From assembly GCA_009731375.1 (NCBI GenBank), contig BJOX01000303.1:635266-671396 (forward strand): a DNA stretch of 36,131 nt, in the 5' to 3' direction. Shown here in pieces: positions 26,761-35,180 of this stretch (within the stretch, counting starts at the first letter, position 1; each line of letters opens with the position of its first letter). The position numbers and the translations under genes are program-made. The notes beneath the pieces were generated by a model. That model did not search any database and was not told the origin of the DNA. It saw nothing but the letters and a program-made list of their open reading frames with translations. This DNA is from Paulinella micropora. Lineage: Eukaryota; Cercozoa; Imbricatea; Euglyphida.

Positions 26761-27937
26761 AGCGTACAGGGGGTGGCCGCAATTTCTCGCCGAAATAGCA
26801 GTAGACCGTGTTGTCCCGCACACGGCGCGCGCGCATGACCATCTGCCAAAGAATCCTGGCTGGTGGACCCCCCTTAGCAATGCATGTCCCGTTCGCACAG
26901 TGCATCATCACACATTCGATCTGGTCCTGTAAGTCGGCCGCAACGCAAAGCGAGCTCGTGTAGATCAGTATCACGCAACCGGACGTGTAGTCATCCTGCA
27001 TGGAGGGCCTGAAAAGGTTGTTGATGTTGGCGAGCATCGCCTGAGACTCCAGTGGAGGGGTCTGTGCAGTCAAGATCCGCACCCTAGCCCCTCGAGCCCA
27101 GGTCGGGTCTACCTCCTCGTCCTTGTCTTCTCTCGTCTGTACCCTTTTTCCTTTGGCGTCTGGTCTCTCCGGGGCGTCGCCGGCCGCCACGAACAAGTCG
27201 TAGATAGCCCTTGCTTCGTGGTTAGAGCGGCAGGGCACGAGCGTCTTCTTTCCTTCTCGTAGGTTCGTTTGCAGCTTCTCCATCCATTCCTTGAGCTTGC
27301 CTACAACCTTGATATTGCGCCTAAGGTGCGGCGGCACGTAACGGTAGTCGTGGAACTGTACCTGGTCCTGGGTCGTGATCCCGTCGGCGCCCACAAAAAA
27401 GTCGTAGCACGTAGAATCGGAACCAAGGTCCTTGTCCATCACCAGGACGTACGGGGTCTCTTTGCACAGCCGTTCGTAGATCGCATTGTTCTCACGCAAG
27501 TTCCAGCGGTTCGTCTGCATCGAGACCCGCTGGTCGGACAGCAACCTGAACTCGTCCAGAATAAGGAAGTCGTAGCTAATCAGCATCCTTGTGCCGCCTT
27601 GGTGGACCGCCAGCCGGTGCAAGGACTCGTACTGCACGATGATTCGCTGGTGCTGGGACAAGCCGCCTTCAGCGTCGCTCTGTGCGTCCATGTAGTTGGC
27701 CAGCGTGGTCACCTCGATATCGTTCTCGCGCAAAAAAGAGGACAGATCACCATTGACACAAGACGCCTGTGTCCGCCGGCCGGTCACTATGCAGACCCTA
27801 GCTTCTGGGTGCGCCCGCAGCAGTTGCAAGATGGCTTGTCGGGAGGCATGCGACTTACCTAGTCCAGTGATGGCATTCACCAGTTGGTAGCGGAACTTGT
27901 CGAAGCTCAGCGGGTGCATGAACTCGTCCAGGTACAC
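26660..27937 (-). CDS. SF2 helicase resembling herpesvirus origin-binding protein
   Basis: Walker A is in VNAITGLGKSHASRQAI, 20 residues in. Motif Ia-like CIVTGRRTQA, DEAD-like LILDEFRLL, motif III-like YVLVMDKDLGS and a motif VI-like QMVMRARRVRDN follow. The spacing and the DEF box fit SF2 helicases of the herpes origin-binding-protein family, which unwind at replication origins. The first codon here is GTG (27935-27937). The frame is open up to a TGA at 27968-27970, and the residues before the GTG look coding, so this is probably the helicase part of a longer protein. It overlaps the polymerase frame. The last 30 or so codons, antisense to VLTF2, may not be native. Confidence 0.6.
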   Translation of the reverse strand: MYLDEFMHPLSFDKFRYQLVNAITGLGKSHASRQAILQLLRAHPEARVCIVTGRRTQASCVNGDLSSFLRENDIEVTTLANYMDAQSDAEGGLSQHQRIIVQYESLHRLAVHQGGTRMLISYDFLILDEFRLLSDQRVSMQTNRWNLRENNAIYERLCKETPYVLVMDKDLGSDSTCYDFFVGADGITTQDQVQFHDYRYVPPHLRRNIKVVGKLKEWMEKLQTNLREGKKTLVPCRSNHEARAIYDLFVAAGDAPERPDAKGKRVQTREDKDEEVDPTWARGARVRILTAQTPPLESQAMLANINNLFRPSMQDDYTSGCVILIYTSSLCVAADLQDQIECVMMHCANGTCIAKGGPPARILWQMVMRARRVRDNTVYCYFGEKLRPPPVRSSEASARPWQHDGVSWSWCLRTRAAPILLGQAV

Positions 27938-29175
27938 GTCCTCAGGTGTCCTGTAGATGACCGTTTCTCAAAGCCAGTCTGCTCCGCCGGCGAGCCTTCA
28001 TCCTCCGCCTCCTGCAGCTTTTCGCGGTCGCCGTCCTGCGCGATCATGGCACTGCACTTCCAGCCGAGCCTAGTGAGCTTGGACAGCTTCGCGAGGCCCC
28101 TGCGGCCATGAGGCCTCGTCTCTGCCTCGCCGTAGTCCACCGCAACACAGAACTCCGCCAGCTCGCGGAGCGCCGCCTCGTCCACCACGTTTTGCCTGTC
28201 TTCGATTATGAGAGAGTCGTGGCGCAGGCAGATCGTCTCGCACCCCTTGTCCCGAAAAAAGGCCATAGCACGGGACATGACCTTCGCTTCGTAGCGAGTA
28301 GTCACAAAGTGTACAAACGCACAGTCGGTATTCTTGTAGTTGATGCGCCTGACGTGGTCCCAGCCCATCTTGCGCCTCTTCTCGCAGAAGTCCCACACCT
28401 TGAAGTGCGGCTTGAGCTCCGAGATCGCATGCGCGACCGAGAGGCGCAACCGCTGGGCAAAGCAGTCTGGCGGCAGGCCCGCCACGTCCCCGCCGTGCAA
28501 GACCTTAAGAAGCGCCTCCTTGGCGCCGTCCCTTGACGTCCCGAGGATTTCGGCAGTCTCCCGCAGGCACTCTTCTCGCTTCTCTACGAGCACGCGCAAT
28601 GCACCCAGAGGGGCCGGGTCCTCGGCCAAGCTTTCCGCCAGCCACAACAGGAACACTGGCACGCTGTTGTTGATGTCGACCTCCTTGCAGAAATCTGGCA
28701 GGGCCAGACGGCGCAGAGCAGCCGGTGCATTCTGCATCCCTGTCGTAGCGTAGGCTCTGCCGCTCTTGGTGCCCTTGCCGTAGCGGTAATCGACACAGTA
28801 GCCCCCGTTCTCGATCACCTCCTTTTGCATGCAGTCCAGCAGGTGCTTGTAACCAGGCGCCAGGCGCGGTTCGGCTAGCAGGGCACGGACCGTGTGCAGG
28901 TCCAGTAGCTCGTAGAACCTGTACACCGCTTCCTTCTTCGCCTTGCCCTTGCTGGCGACCAATGTCTTTTCGTCGGCTGATTCGTCGTCGCTGACAGCCT
29001 GGGCCGGGCTCTGTGGCTCGCTGTCGCACTCTTCTGCTTCGCCGCCCGTGGCCGCTGCTTCTTGATGCGCGCCCTTTCTCTTGCGACGGACCCTGGCTCG
29101 CAATGACTGCAGTGCGCCACTTTCGTCATCGTCGCTGTCGGTGAGGGGTGGCATGCCTGTCTCTTGCTCCTGCAT
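27907..29175 (-). CDS. family A DNA polymerase, TVpol-like
   Basis: 422 residues from MQEQETGMPPLTDSDDDESG. The N-terminal 80 residues are acidic/basic and disordered. Then: KSGRAYATTGMQNAPAALRR (Arg 140, the 'R...N.Q.IP' block); motif A EVDINNSVPVFLL with Asp 167; motif B SRDGAKEALLKVLHGG (Arg 215, Lys 219, Gly 228, matching RxxAK...YG); and motif C CLRHDSLIIED (His-Asp 319-320). Both catalytic Asp are present, so it could be active. There is no exonuclease domain, and the gene is much shorter than bacterial Pol I. This fits the TVpol of polinton-like viruses, which is usually fused to a helicase. Here a helicase frame starts across the 3' end. The last 20 residues look out of frame. Confidence 0.65.
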   Translation of the reverse strand: MQEQETGMPPLTDSDDDESGALQSLRARVRRKRKGAHQEAAATGGEAEECDSEPQSPAQAVSDDESADEKTLVASKGKAKKEAVYRFYELLDLHTVRALLAEPRLAPGYKHLLDCMQKEVIENGGYCVDYRYGKGTKSGRAYATTGMQNAPAALRRLALPDFCKEVDINNSVPVFLLWLAESLAEDPAPLGALRVLVEKREECLRETAEILGTSRDGAKEALLKVLHGGDVAGLPPDCFAQRLRLSVAHAISELKPHFKVWDFCEKRRKMGWDHVRRINYKNTDCAFVHFVTTRYEAKVMSRAMAFFRDKGCETICLRHDSLIIEDRQNVVDEAALRELAEFCVAVDYGEAETRPHGRRGLAKLSKLTRLGWKCSAMIAQDGDREKLQEAEDEGSPAEQTGFEKRSSTGHLRTCTWTSSCTR

Positions 29176-29252
29176 TGTAGGTACCTACAAAAAAAATGCC
29201 GTGCTCGACTACGAACTTAGCGTGTTTTGCGGCGCGGTAAATTCCCAGGAAA

Positions 29253-30506
29253 TCAGCCACAAAAAGCGGTAGGGAAAACTGGCAATGGCTGTTCCACGTC
29301 GCCTTTTGAAATTCCATTTGGTAGATTATCAGTGTTGTCATCGACGATCTCGATTGTGAACGAGAGTTCGTTTCTTTGTAGCCTGAAGAGCTTGCATGAT
29401 GACGAGAGCGGGCACAGCCACGTAACGCCATTGTAACCTTTCTGAACATTGACGTTATTAAAACTTTTTTTTTGCAGGTAGAACAGGGCCTGCATGCAGG
29501 GCCCCCTGCAACAGAATTTCTTGTACGGTTTCTGTCGTAATCGGAACATGCTCAGAAACCACCACCTGACACAACGCTCGAAGGCCTCCTGGCCCTTTGG
29601 TTCTTGGAGCATACCAGTGACAAAGCCGTGCAAGCCCTTCATCAGGTCCTTGTTGAGCTTACCAACGCTGTTGGCGAGCAGGCTCAGCGCGTTAGATAGC
29701 CTGAGAGTTTGGTGTATCGCTTCGTCGCCTTTGCCTGTCGGTAGGAAGTCCAGGCACCAGTACGGGTCCAAGTCGATTACTTTGAAGGTCTGGTTGAACA
29801 ACGTATTTTCTGGCTTGCCGTCGCAGTGCAGACAGTTCATTTGCACCAGAAGGTCTATCACCTTTTTCCAAAATTCCAGATATGCCTCCACGTCTTCCTT
29901 CTTGACGTTTTGCAGATAGGATACGTCCGCGCCCTTTTGCCCTGCCGGCGGCTCGACATACTCCGTGACAACCCACAACACACTCTCAGTGTTGAATTGT
30001 TCCCTGAGGCAGCCGTAGACTGGTGGCGCCAGGCCTTTGCTTGCAAAGAAGGATTGGAGCTGCATGTAGTCCAACACGTACGCGTCCATAGCAGCGCTTT
30101 CTTCTGTCTGATATCTAGTCATGCGTTTGATTAGCAGCCCTTTCGAGGGCACAGCATAAACCTTGTTAGCCTCGAGCTTCTTAACATCTGGAAGGTTTAG
30201 AAACGTCTCAAGTTGTTTGCTTGTAATAGCTATGCACGGAATATCTTCAGGGAAGGGCTGCGTGAACCTCTGCGCGGTTCTGTCTTGCTGGTCGAGAAAG
30301 ATTGCATCTAAATGGTCGAGACCCAGTCTGTCATCGTCGGACCGCAACATCGGGCAATCCGTCGTAAAGGGGTGCCAGCGCAGGACTTTGGCATGAACCC
30401 TTGCGGGGTTGGTCGGTTTTGGCAGGGGCTTTTTGCAATCTCTGCAGCTTTGGGTTAGGCCCAATCGGTCGATTAAAAATTGTCTCTTGTCGGCAGCCCG
30501 TTGCAT
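29253..30506 (-). CDS. protein kinase-like protein with N-terminal Cys/His region
   Basis: 417 residues, intact. A VAIK-like Lys lies in GLLIKRM (Lys 127), a hinge-like LWVVTEYVEPP at about 177-187, the catalytic loop HCDGKPEN at 227-234 (Asp 229, Asn 234) and a DFG-equivalent VIDLDPYW at 243-250. This is the core of a eukaryotic-type protein kinase, with 'DLD' for 'DFG', as in viral and atypical kinases. Before it, residues 20-70 hold CRDCKKPL and DDRLGLDHLDAIF, a Cys/Asp-His arrangement that faintly recalls an HNH or zinc module. The C-terminal 100 residues have a Cys-rich patch (FCCRGPC). It could phosphorylate virion or host proteins. It lies 77 bp upstream of the polymerase on the same strand. 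Confidence 0.6.
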   Translation of the reverse strand: MQRAADKRQFLIDRLGLTQSCRDCKKPLPKPTNPARVHAKVLRWHPFTTDCPMLRSDDDRLGLDHLDAIFLDQQDRTAQRFTQPFPEDIPCIAITSKQLETFLNLPDVKKLEANKVYAVPSKGLLIKRMTRYQTEESAAMDAYVLDYMQLQSFFASKGLAPPVYGCLREQFNTESVLWVVTEYVEPPAGQKGADVSYLQNVKKEDVEAYLEFWKKVIDLLVQMNCLHCDGKPENTLFNQTFKVIDLDPYWCLDFLPTGKGDEAIHQTLRLSNALSLLANSVGKLNKDLMKGLHGFVTGMLQEPKGQEAFERCVRWWFLSMFRLRQKPYKKFCCRGPCMQALFYLQKKSFNNVNVQKGYNGVTWLCPLSSSCKLFRLQRNELSFTIEIVDDNTDNLPNGISKGDVEQPLPVFPTAFCG

Positions 30507-30872
30507 CTTTTTTTTCGCTCTTGGACTTTGCTCTTTCTTCAGACTAGTTTTTAAAGATTTATTAATCCTCTTTTTATATACGCTTCAGACATACAAATTT
30601 ATCCCTTTCGCCTTTTGTTTTGTAAAGGTTGGAAAGAAAAAACAAAAGGCAAAGGCTTGGCGCATTTTGGTTTTTTTGGGGGGGGGGGGATTCCCTCCCC
30701 ATTCGTCTCAAAAGAAAAGAAAAGAAAACTAGGGAAAGGTTTTACCAAAAAAAATACAAGTGATGGTTTTAAGGAAAAAAGAAAAAGATTCACGTAGACG
30801 CTAACAAAAAAAAAGAAGCCAAGACTGCAAGAAGACGCCACCAAAGAAAACGTTTGCCCCTAGTTGTCGCGC
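30507..30872. other. A/G-rich spacer with 12-bp inverted repeat
   Basis: 366 bases without a gene, with several A, T and G homopolymers. A perfect inverted repeat, GCCTTTTGTTTT (30610-30621) and AAAACAAAAGGC (30639-30650), forms a 12-bp stem with a 17-base loop. A TATATAC-type stretch near 30576-30582 could serve the kinase gene. The stem may mark the transcript end of the gene at 31322-30873. Confidence 0.45.
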
Positions 30873-31322
30873 CTAGGCGCCCTTGGCCGAGCCGAAGCCG
30901 CAGGCGCAATTCTCGTCCTTGTGCAGCATCTCGTGGCACAGCGGGCCGTCGCACTTCTTCCACGCGCAGCCCTGACAATTCTCGGCGTGGTGCTCTCTTT
31001 CCGTGTAGTGCAGGGCCAGGGCACGCGCGCCGACCAGGGCCCTGACCACCTCGGTCCCGGCACCCGCCTTGAGCAGCGGCGCGATCAGCTCCTGCAGCGC
31101 GTCCTCGTCGCGGGCTTTCTCGTTGAAGTACGCGATGCAGCCGTACCGCTGCGCACACCACTCGGGGTTGGAGGACCCGGCATCCCCGCGGCGCACCAGC
31201 GAGAACTCCTGTGCTGTTTCCTTTTTACTTTCAGTCACTGCTGGCAATTGTGGTGGTTCGGTCCGCTGCTTCTTGTCAGGCCGGGTCATGTCTGCGTCGC
31301 GGGGGTTCTGGACGTCGGTCAT
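30873..31322 (-). CDS. Cys-rich protein, unknown
   Basis: 150 codons from ATG 31320-31322 (MTDVQNPRDADMTRPDKKQR) to TAG 30873-30875. The N-terminal third is polar and disordered with a KKQR cluster. The middle is helical (EDALQELIAPLLKAGAGTEV). The C-terminus, CQGCAWKKCDGPLCHEMLHK and then DENCACGFG, holds seven Cys and two His and very likely binds zinc. The later ATG was chosen over the upstream one (31412) because the upstream codons translate a poly-G tract. Family not recognised. Confidence 0.5.
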   Translation of the reverse strand: MTDVQNPRDADMTRPDKKQRTEPPQLPAVTESKKETAQEFSLVRRGDAGSSNPEWCAQRYGCIAYFNEKARDEDALQELIAPLLKAGAGTEVVRALVGARALALHYTEREHHAENCQGCAWKKCDGPLCHEMLHKDENCACGFGSAKGA

Positions 31323-31722
31323 TTTGGGTTTTGCGCGTGGACCCCGGTTTTTCTCCCAGAGGTTGGTTGTGCTTTCTCCCCCCCCCCTTCCCGTTCCCCC
31401 CGGGGCTCGCACGGTATATTTTTCGGGAGGGGGGGGGCCGGAGGTGTATGGAAAGTCAGGGCAAGCACAAGGTGTGGGGTGGGGGGGCGGAGGTGTACGG
31501 AGGGGGGGGCAAGCACAAGGTGAAGGGGGGGGGGGGCCGAAGGTGGAGGCAAAAAAAATCCAGCCAGCAAATAGGCGCCAAAAGAAATGAATGCGAGAGA
31601 GAGGGAGGGAGGTGGCAGGCGAACGTGAGATCGTTTCTCGGCCCCCCCCCCTCGGAACGCAAGGCCCGGGGAGATCTTCCTCCCCCCCTTTTTTTTGAAA
31701 GAATTTCTGGTCGTAAAACTTG
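31323..31722. repeat. G-tract tandem repeats, intergenic
   Basis: 400 bases without a credible gene. Units of about 45-50 bp with the order G-run, GGAGGTGTA(T/C)GGA, GGCAAGCACAAGGTG are repeated between 31431 and about 31550, joined by runs of 7 to 14 G. A CGGTATATTTTT stretch at 31411-31422 may be the promoter of the Cys-rich gene. The + strand could form G-quadruplexes. Frames across it are artefacts. Confidence 0.6.
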
Positions 31723-32387
31723 TTACAAGGCGGCGGGCCGCGGGAAAGTGTTCTGAAACCGTGTGCGCAGCGCCCTGGCGCCCTCCATGACCCGCGTCAG
31801 CCCCAGCCCCATGAGAAAAACCATTTCGACCAGATTGCAGAACAGCAGCAGCGAGGCCCGGTAGCTATTGCTCCGGGCGGTATGGTGCATGGCGCGTTCC
31901 AGCTGCCACAGCACGTAGGCGCACGTGACGGTGGACATGACGATCACCCCCAGCGTCCCGCGCGCAACGGTCGGCAGCTCCGTGCGCCACAGCAGGCTCA
32001 GGTTGCCGAGCACGGAACCGTACGGCCGCCAGATCTCGACGAAGAAGGTGACCGACGAAGCGAGCAGCAGCAGCAGCAGCGCGTACAGGTTCCTGTACGG
32101 CACACAGCGCTGCAGGCACCAGCAAAAACACAGGACGCAGAAGGCGTCGACCACGGCGCACGTGTCGAACACAATAATAGAGTCGGCGCGCAGCAGCACG
32201 AGGTCTACCAGCACCACGGTGCCGCTGATCAGGAACAGCGCTAGGAGGCCCAGGTGCAGCACGCAGTCGTAGTAGAACAGCGCTATCTGGACGGCGCACG
32301 CGGCTAGAAACACGCCTACCAACCACGGGTGGTTGTTGTACCAGCCGCGACAATCCACCCAGCGAGTACTCGCGAGCATGAGCAGCA
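31723..32387 (-). CDS. polytopic membrane protein, N-terminus in gap
   Basis: About 220 residues visible, ending ARALRTRFQNTFPRPAAL. Hydrophobic segments in order: LVGVFLAACAVQIALFYY, LGLLALFLISGTVVLVDLVL, VVDAFCVLCFCWCL, LYALLLLLLASSVTFFVEI, LGVIVMSTVTCAYVLW and SLLLFCNLVEMVFLMGLGL. This gives at least six membrane helices with short loops. The residues before the gap are open, so the start is lost in the N run at 32388-32863. Six or seven helices allow a receptor- or channel-like protein, but no family motif is seen. Confidence 0.55.
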
Positions 32388-32863
32388 NNNNNNNNNNNNN
32401 NNNNNNNNNNNNNNNNNNNNNNNNNNNNNNNNNNNNNNNNNNNNNNNNNNNNNNNNNNNNNNNNNNNNNNNNNNNNNNNNNNNNNNNNNNNNNNNNNNNN
32501 NNNNNNNNNNNNNNNNNNNNNNNNNNNNNNNNNNNNNNNNNNNNNNNNNNNNNNNNNNNNNNNNNNNNNNNNNNNNNNNNNNNNNNNNNNNNNNNNNNNN
32601 NNNNNNNNNNNNNNNNNNNNNNNNNNNNNNNNNNNNNNNNNNNNNNNNNNNNNNNNNNNNNNNNNNNNNNNNNNNNNNNNNNNNNNNNNNNNNNNNNNNN
32701 NNNNNNNNNNNNNNNNNNNNNNNNNNNNNNNNNNNNNNNNNNNNNNNNNNNNNNNNNNNNNNNNNNNNNNNNNNNNNNNNNNNNNNNNNNNNNNNNNNNN
32801 NNNNNNNNNNNNNNNNNNNNNNNNNNNNNNNNNNNNNNNNNNNNNNNNNNNNNNNNNNNNNNN
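32388..32863. other. assembly gap (N run)
   Basis: 476 undetermined bases. The gap hides the start of the membrane protein at 31723-32387 and the upstream region of the + strand gene at 32884. Confidence 0.98.
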
Positions 32864-32883
32864 GGGGGGAGGGAGAGGTCAGG

Positions 32884-33258
32884 ATGGCGGCTGTCAGTGT
32901 GGCAGAGTTTGCGCGTCGTGGGCGGGAGAACAGCCAAATCATGGATGGCGCAAAGCAATGGCAGCGCGCTGCGTATCAAAGGCAGTTAGACAAAGGCGCC
33001 CTGATAGTCACGTACAGTGAGCTCTGTCGCCAACAAGGCCTGGTTCAACGCAGAGACGTCTGGCAGCTGTCCTTTCGCCACTTGCGACGAGAGATACGTC
33101 GGCTGCGCGGCCGTGGTTCGGAATTCGAGGTTTTGGCCGCGCTCAAGAAGGTGTGTGCGGTGGGGTTGCTAATCTGTGCCGCTGCGTTTTGGATTGGCAG
33201 ACAAGACATTTCCCCACCCCGTCGACCATCCCTCGGTTTCCCGTCCCTGCTAAGCTGA
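32884..33258 (+). CDS. small helical/membrane protein, possibly frameshifted
   Basis: 125 codons from ATG 32884 (MAAVSVAEFARRGRENSQIM). It has a basic helical body (WQLSFRHLRREIRRLRGRGS) and a hydrophobic helix, VCAVGLLICAAAFWIG. After the helix the frame looks poor, while the neighbouring frame (to 33380) gives PVPAKLTLEDNILEDAGQEF and KLLASRARGLKFEF, which look coding. A slip near 33160-33230 would join them. No family recognised. Confidence 0.4.
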   Translation: MAAVSVAEFARRGRENSQIMDGAKQWQRAAYQRQLDKGALIVTYSELCRQQGLVQRRDVWQLSFRHLRREIRRLRGRGSEFEVLAALKKVCAVGLLICAAAFWIGRQDISPPRRPSLGFPSLLS

Positions 33259-33380
33259 CACTTGAAGACAACATCCTAGAGGATGCCGGGCAGGAGTTTA
33301 AGCTACTTGCCAGTCGCGCGAGGGGACTCAAGTTCGAGTTTTTTTTTGTATTCTTATTAATATTCAGAAATGAAAAGTAG

Positions 33381-33613
33381 ACAACGTCGGATTCAGGCAA
33401 AATAACCTTGCCAAAGCATTAAAAAAAACAAAATTACTGGCGTGAGTGCAAAAATGTCTCGCCATGAGCGGGGATTTAATTTTTTTTTTTAACTACTTTC
33501 TTGTACACCCTCTAGTTTTCACACCCAAAAACCGTTTCTTTGGCCAAGCGAGAGAGAGAGAAAAGGGAGAAAAGGGAGGGAGGGGGGAGAATGAAAAGGC
33601 AGAGCACAGAAAA
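33381..33613. other. spacer with A/T and G/A tracts
   Basis: About 230 bases of poly-A, poly-T and GAGAGA/GGGA-rich sequence with no credible gene. Confidence 0.5.
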
Positions 33614-34080
33614 TCACGGTCGCCCGCGCCTGGCACGGTCGTGCCCCGCACGCTTAGACGAGCCGACGACGGTGCTCGGCATGTAATTCTCGTAGAGCGC
33701 GCGCAGGATTGCGGCCTCGTGGGTCAGGTCGGGCCTGAGCGTGTTCTGGAGCTTGATGAGTTGCAGCAGCTCCTCTACGGACCCCGTGTCGGGCGCGCCC
33801 AGGACCTCCGCCTTCCACCAGCACTTGAGCAACTGCTTGTCCACGTCCGTGCGCAGCCCCCAGTGCGAGGCGCGCGCCCGCAGGTTGGCGGTCTCCAGGT
33901 CGGCGAGCAGGTCGTTGAGGAAATCACGGAACAGTGCGGTCTGGTGCAGGAAGCTGTTCCGGTAGAACTGGAAGGCGTGGATGACCTCGGCGCTGCGATT
34001 GCGGCGGTCGGTCTGCCCGATGGGCAGCGAGAAGGCCCGCGCGACCAGCGCGCACCACTGCTCGTGCGAAATCTCTTGTT
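33614..34080 (-). CDS. helical protein, start lost in gap, unknown
   Basis: Reading out of the gap at 34081-34125: QEISHEQWCALVARAFSLPI, then IHAFQFYRNSFLHQTALFRD, FLNDLLADLETANL, KQLLKCWWKAEVLG, VEELLQLIKLQNTL and THEAAILRALYENYMPS, with a basic end KRAGHDRARRGRP. It is helical throughout and soluble. The residues encoded beyond the gap do not look like its N-terminus. No family recognised. Confidence 0.5.
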
Positions 34081-34175
34081 NNNNNNNNNNNNNNNNNNNN
34101 NNNNNNNNNNNNNNNNNNNNNNNNNCCCCCCCCCAGACTAGCACTCTTTTCTTTTTTAATACAGAGAACAGCCTA

Positions 34176-34830
34176 TTAAGAAAAGTTATTATAAAAGTCA
34201 TTGTGTTGATTGTCCATGGCCAGGTTTTCCTCGGAAGATTCCGGGCCCTCAAACCCCTGACCCCCGTTGTATAGCAAAACGGGTGAATCTAGTGGTGGCA
34301 GAATATCGTCGTGCTCCGAAGCGTTCCTGCCATTGGCCGGCAAGTCCTCACGACGATCTGGTGCTCTGTGCGCGCTTGACTGTGCGGACACGCCGTCGGA
34401 TTGACTGTGCGGGCCCCAGCCACCCGAGGTTTGTGGGGCTGCTGTTGAGGGCTGTTCGGCCGTCGCCCAGCCACCCGCGTTTTGTGGGGCTGCTGTTGAG
34501 GGCTGTTCGGCCGTCACCCAGCCACCCGCGGCCTGCGGGGCTGCAACTGCTGTCGGGGCCGTCGCCCAGCCACCGGCGGCCTGCGGGGCTGCCACTGCTG
34601 TCGGGGCCGTCGCCCAGCCGCTAGAGGTTTGTGGGGCTGCTGTTGAGGGCTGTTCGGCCGTCACCCAGCCACCGGCGGCCTGCGGGGCTGCCACTGCTGT
34701 CGGGGCCGTCGCCCAGCCACCCGCGGTTTGTGGGGCTGCTGTTGAGGGCTGTTCGGCCGTCACCCAGCCACCGGCGGTTTGTGGGGCCGCCGCTGCTGTC
34801 TTGGCCCAGCCGCTGGCGGCCTGGGCGGGC
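34176..34830 (-). CDS. GW-repeat protein (16-residue repeats), start beyond gap
   Basis: Nine units of about 16 residues, each with Gly-Trp. Two alternating forms are GGWATAPTAVAAPQAA and GGWVTAEQPSTAAPQT. The DNA is a 48-bp minisatellite from about 34420 to 34830. After the repeats comes a polar tail, GGWGPHSQSDG...EHDDILPPLDSPVLLYN, ending DNQHNDFYNNFS at 34176. The repeats are low in charge and likely disordered. Regular Gly-Trp in a disordered chain is what Argonaute-hook proteins have, so RNA-silencing interference is one idea; a structural or adhesive repeat is another. The start lies in or beyond the gap at 34831-34840. Confidence 0.55.
34420..34830. repeat. 48-bp minisatellite within the GW-repeat gene
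   Basis: Units such as GTTTGTGGGGCTGCTGTTGA followed by GGGCTGTTCGGCCGTC, and GCCTGCGGGGCTGC followed by AACTGCTGTCGGGGCCGTC, are all 48 bp and end CCCAGCC. At least eight copies keep the reading frame, so length changes would come in 16-residue steps. Confidence 0.85.
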
Positions 34831-34892
34831 NNNNNNNNNNTTCACCTGGGCACCAATGCCCGGGGAAAAGGGGCGAGGATCGCTGACAGTTT

Positions 34893-35169
34893 TTGTCGCG
34901 AAATTCACCTGGTTCCGGATCTTGCGAAAAAAAAAGTTTGGGACATTTCGGCAACGGATGCAAGCGGACAGCAAAAAAATCGGGAAGCGACGGCGGGCGG
35001 GGAAAATTACAAAATGTCAGAAAATTTCCCCGCCCGCCTTCGTCTCCCGATTTCTTTGCTATCCAGCTTTGCAGGATTGCCGAAATGTCCTTTACTAAAA
35101 AAAAAGTTCGGTCGGTAGCCGCAAAATCCGTCAGAAACCGTTTCGCGCAAATTAGCCGAAAGTCGCGGC
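34893..35169. repeat. 277-bp direct repeat with internal long hairpin, copy 1
   Basis: Begins TTGTCGCGAAATTCACCTGG and ends GCCGAAAGTCGCGGC. Inside it, 34941-35008 and 35022-35090 are imperfect inverted arms of about 66 bp (GGACATTTCGGCAA...GGCGGGCGGGGAAAA) around a loop of under 20 bases. The whole unit recurs at 35181-35454, start-to-start distance 288 bp. No coding; frames here are shadows. It could be a virus terminal or recombination site, or a fold-back transposon duplicated in tandem. Confidence 0.8.
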
Positions 35170-35180
35170 CGAAAGCTACT

